Assembly (NCBI RefSeq): GCF_009680455.1 | Contig: NZ_WKRD01000002.1 | Location: forward strand, 248,001-312,000 | Length of the DNA: 64,000 bases | Reading direction: 5' to 3' | From: Lachnospira eligens | GTDB lineage: Bacteria; Bacillota; Clostridia; Lachnospirales; Lachnospiraceae | Shown: positions 18,639 to 26,625 of the stretch, in pieces | Layout of the letters: each line of letters opens with the position of its first letter | Numbering within the stretch: position 1 is the stretch's first letter | The notes under the pieces: generated by a model | What the model saw: the letters and a program-made list of their open reading frames with translations, nothing else | The model's database searches: none | Told to the model about the DNA's origin: nothing | Made by a program: the position numbers and the translations under genes

Positions 18639-18776
18639 ATGAAACTGCTTATTAACATAATAGCAATTATTGTAGTTGCTGTTGTAATTGGATTTCAGTT
18701 CAACAGAACAAAGAATCTTTATAATAAAAAATACGATGAGAACAAAGACGAATTCAAAAAAGATCAGGAACAATAA
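18639..18776 (+). CDS. Small single-pass membrane protein, 45 aa
   Basis: A short gene with a perfect AAGGAGG (18625-18631) 7 nt before the ATG, starting 16 nt after the PIG-L stop. It encodes an N-terminal hydrophobic helix (about 3-20, Ile/Val-rich) and a highly charged Lys/Asp/Glu/Gln tail. No family is recognised. The strong ribosome binding site and operon position argue that it is real. A role as a small partner of the PIG-L deacetylase is inference. Confidence 0.65.
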   Translation: MKLLINIIAIIVVAVVIGFQFNRTKNLYNKKYDENKDEFKKDQEQ

Positions 18777-18797
18777 AACAAAATCAATCTTATCAAA

Positions 18798-18822
18798 AAG
18801 GGCTGCCATAATGGCAGCCCTT
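18798..18822 (-). terminator. Terminator after ilvC
   Basis: GGGCTGCC and GGCAGCCC form a tight hairpin followed on the minus strand by T5. On the plus strand the tail is weaker, but it may also stop the PIG-L unit. Confidence 0.88.
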
Positions 18823-18844
18823 AAATATTATCAATTACTGATTA

Positions 18845-19876
<1,032 letters not shown>

Positions 19877-19935
19877 CTACCTCCATATAAATGTGTTTTA
19901 TATTGTAAAAGTTCTCCGGATACACCAAAGAATTA

Positions 19936-20433
19936 TTACATCTTATTCATATCTGCGCTTCCTCTTGCAAGTCCTGTAATTCCTGTTCTTGCAATCTCTG
20001 TAATGTTGAAATCTTCAAGAAGTTCCACAAACGCATTCATCTTGCTTAAACTTCCTGTAAGTGCAATTATCATGGACTCCTTAGATACATCTACAATATT
20101 GGCTCTGAATATATCTGCAATAGAAGATACCTGCTGTCTCTTCTCTGGTCCACATTCAACTTTAATCATAACAAGTTCTCTGCATACTGATTCATGTGCA
20201 GGAAGCTCCACAATTTCCTTAACATCTATAAGCTTATTAAGCTGTTTCTCAATCTGTTCAAGTACATCATCTTCACCTGTTACAGCTATTGTCATACGTG
20301 ACAATTCAGGATTGAGAGTTTCACCAACCGTAAGGCTGTCTATATTATATCCTCTACGGCTGAACATTCCAGCGACACGGCTAAGTACACCAGATGAATT
20401 ACCCACGAGAATAGAAAAAACTGCTCGTCTCAT
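19936..20433 (-). CDS. ilvN: Acetolactate synthase small (regulatory) subunit
   Basis: 165 residues with an N-terminal ACT domain (FSILVGNSSGVLSRVAGMF, RRGYNIDSLTVGET) and the conserved C-terminal extension. It confers valine feedback inhibition on the catalytic subunit IlvB, which is encoded elsewhere. TTTAGGAG lies about 8 nt before the ATG. A consensus promoter overlaps the end of the upstream GGDEF gene, and a palindrome lies between promoter and start codon. Confidence 0.96.
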   Translation of the reverse strand: MRRAVFSILVGNSSGVLSRVAGMFSRRGYNIDSLTVGETLNPELSRMTIAVTGEDDVLEQIEKQLNKLIDVKEIVELPAHESVCRELVMIKVECGPEKRQQVSSIADIFRANIVDVSKESMIIALTGSLSKMNAFVELLEDFNITEIARTGITGLARGSADMNKM

Positions 20434-20460
20434 AACCTAATCTCCTAAATTCTGATATTA

Positions 20461-20480
20461 AAATGCATAAAAATGCATTT
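20461..20480. promoter_or_regulatory. Palindrome in the ilvN leader, possible operator
   Basis: AAATGCAT-AAAA-ATGCATTT is a perfect 8-bp inverted repeat just downstream of the predicted ilvN transcription start. Its position suits a repressor site; no regulator is assigned. Confidence 0.4.
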
Positions 20481-20490
20481 ATTGTCAATT

Positions 20491-20518
20491 ATTATAACAC
20501 AGAACATCAATCTGTCAA
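20491..20518 (-). promoter_or_regulatory. Consensus promoter of ilvN-ilvC
   Basis: TTGACA (20513-20518), 16 bp, TATAAT (20491-20496) on the minus strand. The -35 box lies within the last codons or stop region of the upstream GGDEF gene. Confidence 0.85.
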
Positions 20519-22315
20519 TTGCCCACTTATAGCATTTACTACTCCAAGAACTACCATTCTGAGCATGATAACATCTGTATCACTCCACTTTCTTCTGTTA
20601 GTGCCAAATATATCAAATTCTACCATATATTCTTTACCATCAGCACCATCAGCCTTCATCTGAAGAAACGAGCATATATTGTTGTCTCTGAGTTTTCTAA
20701 AAACTTCCGGGAATTCTATAGTAAGTGATGCTATATTATTCACCATGTTAACGCCATATTCATCAAAATGATTCACAAATTTATCATCATTAACATATGC
20801 TGCCTCAATTACATTATTCTTATAGTGACCTGTACTGTATATGCATTCCATATCATTACCACTGTAAATACTTATTCCATGAATATTAAGCTTATCGGTA
20901 AGCTCTGAAAGCACTTCTTTTACTGTCATCATTCCAAGCGATACTTTCATTACAATATTGGTTGCAAGCTCATATTTAGCCATAGGCTTCATAAAGCCAC
21001 TTCCAAATGCAATGTCATGCTTCATGTCAGCCAGAATATCTCCATGCTTATTATAATCATATATAATATATCTGTCCTTGCCTTTTTCCTTGGCTATATA
21101 AAGTGCTGCATCAGCTATCTTAAACAATGTCTCAAAATCACTGCCATCCTTGCCAAACTGTGCGATACCAATTGATGTTGAAAACATATACTCTGGCTGC
21201 TTCTGTGCAAGCGATACCTTAAGTCCCTTTCTCATTGCCTTAAGCATAATGCGAAGTTCTTCAATCGTAACATCTTTTATAAGTACTATAAATTCATCTC
21301 CGCCTATGCGTCCAACTATTCCACGTCCGCCAACTGATAATTTTAATGAATCTGCAAATGCTTTAATAACCTCATCACCAAAATAATGTCCATAACTGTC
21401 ATTAACACTCTTGAAGTTATCAATATCAAGAATCATCAGGAACATCTGGCGGTTTCTGTCTGAAACCGCTGTTTTATTGATATCATCGGTTATCATATCT
21501 GTTACAGTCTTCTTGTTATATATGCCTGTCGCTAAATCAAGTTTTGCCTCATCTACTCCGACATACTCCTGAACAGTTCTGGTTCTTCTATCTGGTTCAG
21601 ATATTACGCCTACTGTAATTCTGTTTTCTCCATCAGCCAGAAGTGACTGTCCTCTGAAGATAAGATTGTCAACTCTTTCTCCTTTAGACATAACAGATGA
21701 CGACAGCTTAACAATAAAGTTATTCATTCCACTTGCAATTGCTGTACATAATGCTTCAAACTGAACAGCATCATCACCTGTTACAAAGCCCTTAGTGATA
21801 CACGCTTCTTTCCATTCCTTAAGACTGGTTCTCTCAAATATCTCAGATTTATTATTACGATAACAATATATTGTAATCATTCCAGAAACAGGATCATATT
21901 CAAATATCTTCTCATCAATAACATTAATTATTGCCCTGTATTTTCTTACACGGTGATAATACATGTCAAAATCATTCGAAATAACAATTATATCCTGTGC
22001 CACAAGCTCAACCATACGGTCTGTACCAACTTCATATATACGCTTCTTTACCAGAAGCATCCATCTGTATGAACCATTCTTTATAAGACATCTGACTATA
22101 TAATATCTCACAGACATATCTGAATTAATAAACTGCTCAAAACCCATGACATCATCCGGATGCACCAGTCCGTTAAATGCAGAAAGCATGGTCTCGCCCA
22201 TGAGATTGTAAAATCTTTCATCACCTATTTTAACTACATATCTGTTATCAAGTGTAAATTCTACTTCATTAGGCATGTTGCCTTGATATGAAGTATCCAA
22301 TTCGTATCTTCGCAT
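20507..22315 (-). CDS. PAS-GGDEF protein, probable diguanylate cyclase
   Basis: 602 residues. Two PAS-like regions (about 1-125, 130-245) precede a GGDEF domain (about 262-430) with DIDNFKSVNDSYGHYFGD and the intact active-site loop RIGGDEF. The inhibitory I-site (RxxD five residues before GGDEF) is absent; the segment reads GGRGIVGRI. A C-terminal domain of about 170 residues, not recognised, may be a GAF-like sensor. The product would be cyclic di-GMP in the cytosol; no membrane segment is seen. The gene stands alone between the ilv promoter and the corC-like gene. Confidence 0.9.
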   Translation of the reverse strand: MRRYELDTSYQGNMPNEVEFTLDNRYVVKIGDERFYNLMGETMLSAFNGLVHPDDVMGFEQFINSDMSVRYYIVRCLIKNGSYRWMLLVKKRIYEVGTDRMVELVAQDIIVISNDFDMYYHRVRKYRAIINVIDEKIFEYDPVSGMITIYCYRNNKSEIFERTSLKEWKEACITKGFVTGDDAVQFEALCTAIASGMNNFIVKLSSSVMSKGERVDNLIFRGQSLLADGENRITVGVISEPDRRTRTVQEYVGVDEAKLDLATGIYNKKTVTDMITDDINKTAVSDRNRQMFLMILDIDNFKSVNDSYGHYFGDEVIKAFADSLKLSVGGRGIVGRIGGDEFIVLIKDVTIEELRIMLKAMRKGLKVSLAQKQPEYMFSTSIGIAQFGKDGSDFETLFKIADAALYIAKEKGKDRYIIYDYNKHGDILADMKHDIAFGSGFMKPMAKYELATNIVMKVSLGMMTVKEVLSELTDKLNIHGISIYSGNDMECIYSTGHYKNNVIEAAYVNDDKFVNHFDEYGVNMVNNIASLTIEFPEVFRKLRDNNICSFLQMKADGADGKEYMVEFDIFGTNRRKWSDTDVIMLRMVVLGVVNAISGQLTD

Positions 22316-22353
22316 AAAAAGTCCCCCATTCTAAGGAACAGGACCATTATTCT

Positions 22354-23229
22354 CTAAGCATGCTGTCCCTGACTGGTTTTCTCAACCTTAACTTTAAGTA
22401 TCATTCTTCCTCGTACATCAAGAGTTCTGAATATATATCCTTTGTATTCTACCTCAAAGTTCTCCCCGTCATCAGGTATCTTCCCAAGCTTATAAATCAT
22501 AAAGCCGCTCAAAGTATCAATATCTTCGCATTCAAACTCTATTCCTAACTTAGCTTCTACATCCTCAAGATCCGCCTGACCTTCTATTATATATGAACCG
22601 TCTGCGTCGGTTACAATCTGTTCTTCTTCTTCATCATATTCATCAAGAATATTACCAACGATTTCTTCAAGTATATCTTCCATCGTGACAATTCCTGCTG
22701 TCTGTCCATATTCATCAACAACAATAGCCATATGAATCTTTTCTGATTGCATCTGTCTGAATAACGGACTTATATTTCTTGTTTCAGGTATACAATATGG
22801 CTTAAAAAGTACTGTATCTTCTACATCTCTAAGCTTCCTATCCTGATTATCCTTATCAACATATATTTTAAGAAGATCCCGGATATGTAAAATACCTGTA
22901 ATATTATCAATGTCTCCATCATACACAGGATATCTTGAATAATTCTCTTTCATTATCCTGTCAAATGCTTCTCTGACAGTAATATCATCATCAAGTGCCA
23001 CGATATTGTTTCTGTGCGTCATTACATCAGACGCCTGTTTCTCGCCGAATTCAAAGATATTACCTATCATCTCAGCTTCATTTTCTTCAAGAACACCCTG
23101 TTCATGGCTCTCATTAACCATATCCATTATCTCTTCTGTTACATCTTCATCTCGTTTTCCCCTGCCAAATAACTTAAGCAGAGATGAAAACCTCTTTTCT
23201 TTCCCATCCGCGGGATGGCCGTCATTCAT
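22354..23229 (-). CDS. CorC/HlyC-type CBS-domain protein
   Basis: 291 residues without membrane segments. The pair of CBS domains (about 65-190) includes DVMTHRNNIVALDDD, the YSRYPVYDGDIDNITGILHIRDLL segment split over two strands, and MAIVVDEYGQTAGIVTMEDILEEIVG. A CorC_HlyC transporter-associated domain (about 200-285) ends the protein. It is the soluble CorC type, linked to Mg2+/Co2+ efflux in enterobacteria; CNNM homologues carry the same module next to membrane domains. It lies 38 nt upstream of the GGDEF gene on the same strand. The ion role is inferred. Confidence 0.9.
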   Translation of the reverse strand: MNDGHPADGKEKRFSSLLKLFGRGKRDEDVTEEIMDMVNESHEQGVLEENEAEMIGNIFEFGEKQASDVMTHRNNIVALDDDITVREAFDRIMKENYSRYPVYDGDIDNITGILHIRDLLKIYVDKDNQDRKLRDVEDTVLFKPYCIPETRNISPLFRQMQSEKIHMAIVVDEYGQTAGIVTMEDILEEIVGNILDEYDEEEEQIVTDADGSYIIEGQADLEDVEAKLGIEFECEDIDTLSGFMIYKLGKIPDDGENFEVEYKGYIFRTLDVRGRMILKVKVEKTSQGQHA

Positions 23230-23306
23230 AGCTTTCCTCCATATTTATAAGTTGTTCTTTAATAAATAATTATCATTTCAATAATAACACATTATTATGC
23301 TGATAG

Positions 23307-23651
23307 TCAATTCATCTCAAGGCTTACAGACAATGCTTTATTCACCTGTCCTATTATATCATTATCAAGGTGACATACCTTATCTTTAAGTCTTCTTTTA
23401 TCTATTGTTCTCAACTGTTCTAACAGAATAACCGAATCCTTTACCATATCGTATCTGGCAGAATCGAGTTCAACATGAGTCGGCAGTTTGCTTTTATGCA
23501 TCTGGCTTGTTATTGCTGCACAGATAACTGTCGGACTATGTTTATTCCCCGTATCATTCTGAATTATAAGTACCGGTCTTATTCCCCCCTGTTCTGAACC
23601 AACCACCGGTCTTAAATCTGCATAAAAAATATCTCCTCTTTTTATTACCAC
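23307..23651 (-). CDS. mazF: MazF/PemK-type mRNA interferase (EndoA-like)
   Basis: 114 residues from GTG 23651, chosen because AGGAG lies 10 nt upstream; an in-frame GTG three codons earlier would leave only 1 nt of spacing. The chain begins [12 protein letters not shown], continues [16 protein letters not shown] and [10 protein letters not shown], and ends with [22 protein letters not shown], the full CcdB/MazF fold including the conserved Arg of the GxRP loop and the Thr of the AAIT strand. Family members cut mRNA at short sites. No MazE-like antitoxin is encoded directly upstream; the preceding gene is nnr, 78 nt away. Confidence 0.92.
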   Translation of the reverse strand: MVIKRGDIFYADLRPVVGSEQGGIRPVLIIQNDTGNKHSPTVICAAITSQMHKSKLPTHVELDSARYDMVKDSVILLEQLRTIDKRRLKDKVCHLDNDIIGQVNKALSVSLEMN

Positions 23652-23729
23652 AACTGTCACACTCCTAAAGCTATATTTCTTACCTTGGCTTTAGTATTGC
23701 CTGATTTTAAGTGTGTATTCAGTTATCAT

Positions 23730-25262
23730 TTATCTTTTCAGGACATATGCAATTGCTTCTGATATATCTGCTGCCGTCATTCCGGCTCTGCCTTTGCCTG
23801 ATGCCGCATAATCCCCTGCTTTGCCATGAACATATACAGAAAGACATGCTGCTTCAAATGCATCTAACCCCATGGCTGTCATTCCTGCAATAAGTCCAGT
23901 AAGCACATCACCGCAGCCTCCTGTGGACATTCCGTCATTTCCAGTACAGTTAATATATACTTTCTGTCCGTCAGTAACTACTGTTCTTGCATCCTTTAAT
24001 ATGCATATACATGAATGTTGTATTGCATATTCCTTAGCAGACTCAATCATATGCTCTTTAATATCAGCAACTGTCTTTCCTGTAAGCCTTGACATTTCCA
24101 TAATATGAGGTGTGATTATAATCTGCCCTTCTCTGCTTCCTTTATAATCAATATGTTCGCCAGCAATAATGTTAAGTGCATCTGCATCAAGTATTCTTAC
24201 TTTATCATCTCTTTCAAGAACACATCTGGTAATCTCTGCTGCTGCCACGTTCATAGATAATCCCGGTCCCACAGCTATACTTTTTGCCCATTCAAAATCT
24301 GCTTTAAGTTCTGCTGCCAGCGGCATATTATCCTGATATGTTGATATCAGACATTCTGGCATTCTGCATAACAGTGCTGTCTTATTAATCTCATGTGTAA
24401 GTACCTTTACAAGCCCTGTTCCACTTCTGTATGCGGCTGATGCACTAAGAATTGCGGCTCCTCCCATATTCTTAGAGCCTGCTATAATAAGTGTTCTGCC
24501 ATATGTTCCTTTATTAGAATCAGGTTTTCTTACAAGAAGTCTGCCCACATCTTCATCGTCATATGTAAAAATACTGCCGAAACATTTGACTTTTTTATGT
24601 AATATATCCTCTGTTACAAATCCTGCATTAATGACTTTTACACTACCACTGTATGAAGCTCCCGGGTAAAACATGATACCTGTCTTATTATATCCAAATG
24701 TGATTGTGTAATCTGCTTTGACAGCAATTCCCATAATCTGTCCATTATCTGCACTTATGCCTGACGCAATATCAACGGCAATTATCTTCGTATCAGGATT
24801 CTCCCGGGCTTTATTAATTGCTTCTATAACCTGCGCATATCTTCCCTCAACTGCTCTTGATAAGCCAATGCCAAATATTGCATCTATAATATAATCATAT
24901 TCAGAAAAATCAATATTGCCATCATATTCAACACAGTCAATTCCAAGATTACCGACAATTGATTTCTGAAGCCTGTATTCATCAGTTCCCTCCGATGTAC
25001 CAGCAAACACAACATGTACATCAATTCCATCTTCATTAAGCTGTCTTGCTGCTGCAAGACCATCTGCACCATTATTCCCGCTTCCGCATACACACACAAC
25101 TTTTATTCCTGTTTTCTTATTGTTGTGCTCTGCATGCTTTCTTAAAAAAGCTGAAACCCCCAGTGCTGCTCTTTCCATAAGCACCACTGAGGGAATCCCA
25201 AATTCATGTATTGAGCAGTTATCAACTGCTTTCATTGTATGTGAATCAGTTAAATATCTCAT
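23730..25262 (-). CDS. nnr: Bifunctional NAD(P)H-hydrate repair enzyme Nnr
   Basis: 510 residues fuse the N-terminal NAD(P)HX epimerase (about 1-215, with CGSGNNGADGLAAARQL) to the C-terminal ADP/ATP-dependent NAD(P)HX dehydratase (about 235-505, with NDGMSTGGCGDVLTGLIAG). Together they repair hydrated nicotinamide cofactors. The start overlaps the stop of the upstream coiled-coil gene by 4 nt (ATGA), indicating translational coupling. Rex, which senses NADH/NAD+, is two genes upstream on the same strand, a sensible partnership. Confidence 0.96.
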   Translation of the reverse strand: MRYLTDSHTMKAVDNCSIHEFGIPSVVLMERAALGVSAFLRKHAEHNNKKTGIKVVCVCGSGNNGADGLAAARQLNEDGIDVHVVFAGTSEGTDEYRLQKSIVGNLGIDCVEYDGNIDFSEYDYIIDAIFGIGLSRAVEGRYAQVIEAINKARENPDTKIIAVDIASGISADNGQIMGIAVKADYTITFGYNKTGIMFYPGASYSGSVKVINAGFVTEDILHKKVKCFGSIFTYDDEDVGRLLVRKPDSNKGTYGRTLIIAGSKNMGGAAILSASAAYRSGTGLVKVLTHEINKTALLCRMPECLISTYQDNMPLAAELKADFEWAKSIAVGPGLSMNVAAAEITRCVLERDDKVRILDADALNIIAGEHIDYKGSREGQIIITPHIMEMSRLTGKTVADIKEHMIESAKEYAIQHSCICILKDARTVVTDGQKVYINCTGNDGMSTGGCGDVLTGLIAGMTAMGLDAFEAACLSVYVHGKAGDYAASGKGRAGMTAADISEAIAYVLKR

Positions 25263-25864
25263 ACCTCTTCCTCATTTACCTTATCAAGTTCCTTCATAAC
25301 GTCAGGTCCTAATATGTCATGCATTGCAGAATACATGCGGTTATTCACCTCTTCCTTATCTTGCTTGATAAGTATATTCTTCTTTAACTTTACTCTTGTT
25401 GCATTAATCCACTTATCCAAAACCTCAAGGTCTTCCTTATTACTGTTAATCTTGTTATAACACACCTTTACTGTTTCAATCATAAGACGCTCATTGGCAT
25501 TAACAAGATCTCTTGGAATATCGAGTGCTTCATCTTCAAGAGAATTAATCTTATCCTTAGCTTCCTGAATAAGTCTCTGATTCTTCTCCATCACTTTTGC
25601 TCTCTTAGGATCATTATCATCATCCTGCATATTATCAACAACATCCTGAATAAGCTGATTCTTTATTTTTTTTACTTCCTTAATATCATTATTAACCTGT
25701 CCCTGCTTCTTAAGAAGCTCATTAACCTGTTTTTCCCAATAACAGATTTCATCAGTCTTTAATTTATCCGTTATAAGATGATACCATCTCTCATCGAGAG
25801 TAAGTATCGGTATCTGTTTTATGGCTGTACAACTTTTCAGCTTTTCAATATCAAGTTCTGCCAT
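25259..25864 (-). CDS. Conserved coiled-coil protein of unknown function
   Basis: 201 residues, no recognised domain. Seen: a short N-terminal region with LTLDERWYHLI, then long Lys/Glu/Asp/Asn-rich helices (about 35-185) with heptad-like spacing, so a coiled coil is likely. No signal peptide or membrane segment, so it is probably cytosolic. It lies 17 nt after rex and overlaps nnr by 4 nt, forming a rex-orf-nnr operon. The link to NAD metabolism is only by position. Confidence 0.75.
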   Translation of the reverse strand: MAELDIEKLKSCTAIKQIPILTLDERWYHLITDKLKTDEICYWEKQVNELLKKQGQVNNDIKEVKKIKNQLIQDVVDNMQDDDNDPKRAKVMEKNQRLIQEAKDKINSLEDEALDIPRDLVNANERLMIETVKVCYNKINSNKEDLEVLDKWINATRVKLKKNILIKQDKEEVNNRMYSAMHDILGPDVMKELDKVNEEEV

Positions 25865-25881
25865 ATTATCCTCCCAAACAG

Positions 25882-26511
25882 TTACTTCCTGTTAGCAATA
25901 GTGTATGAAAGTCTCATAAGACTTTCTGACAAATGTACATTTTCAACAATAACATCATCCGGAAGATTAAGATCTGTATGTGCAAAGTTCCATATAGCCT
26001 TAACTCCTGCATCAGCAACAACCTTCGCTATCTGTCTGGCAGCTTCCTTCGGAATAGTGAGTGCAACAATCTCAATTTCATTATCTTTAATAAAATCAGT
26101 AAGCTCATTCATCATTCTTACTTCTATTCCACGAATCTTAGTTCCTTTAATCTTAGGATTATTATCAAATATTCCCTTAATAACAAAACCTCTCTTCTCG
26201 AAATCACTATAGTTAACAATAGCCTTTCCTAAATTACCGGCTCCGATTATAACCATATTGTGATTACGGTCTATACCAAGAATCTTACCAATCTCTTCAT
26301 AGAGATACTGCACATTATATCCATATCCCTGCTGACCAAAGCCACCAAAATTATTAAGATCCTGCCTTATCTGTGAAGCAGTTACTTTCATTCTGGCGCT
26401 CAGTTCTTTAGACGATATTCTCTGCACACCAGACTCTATAAGTTCTCCCAGATATCTGTAATATCTTGGCAGTCTTCTTATTACCGCCGACGAAATCTTT
26501 TTCTCTTCCAT
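25882..26511 (-). CDS. rex: Redox-sensing transcriptional repressor Rex
   Basis: 209 residues from ATG 26511, which has GGAGG 9 nt upstream; a GTG seven codons earlier lacks a site. An N-terminal winged helix (about 5-80, with RLPRYYRYLGEL and SASQIRQDLNNFG-type recognition helix, here TASQIRQDLNNFGGFG) is followed by a Rossmann domain (IIGAGNLGKAIVNY). Rex binds NADH and leaves its operators when the NADH/NAD+ ratio rises, switching on fermentation and hydrogenase genes. A good promoter precedes it. The hydrogenase at 54.4 kb is a plausible but unproven target. Confidence 0.97.
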   Translation of the reverse strand: MEEKKISSAVIRRLPRYYRYLGELIESGVQRISSKELSARMKVTASQIRQDLNNFGGFGQQGYGYNVQYLYEEIGKILGIDRNHNMVIIGAGNLGKAIVNYSDFEKRGFVIKGIFDNNPKIKGTKIRGIEVRMMNELTDFIKDNEIEIVALTIPKEAARQIAKVVADAGVKAIWNFAHTDLNLPDDVIVENVHLSESLMRLSYTIANRK

Positions 26512-26592
26512 TAAACCAAACCTCCAGACCACGATTGCTCATTTTACCAAGATATAAACGAGTATATAAATATACTATAATAAGCTATACAT

Positions 26593-26621
26593 AGTATAAC
26601 CATTTTTTTCTCATATGTCAA
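26593..26621 (-). promoter_or_regulatory. Promoter of the rex operon
   Basis: TTGACA (26616-26621), 17 bp, TATACT (26593-26598) on the minus strand, directly after the metH stop. It gives a leader of about 75 nt. Confidence 0.82.
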
Positions 26622-26625
26622 AATT

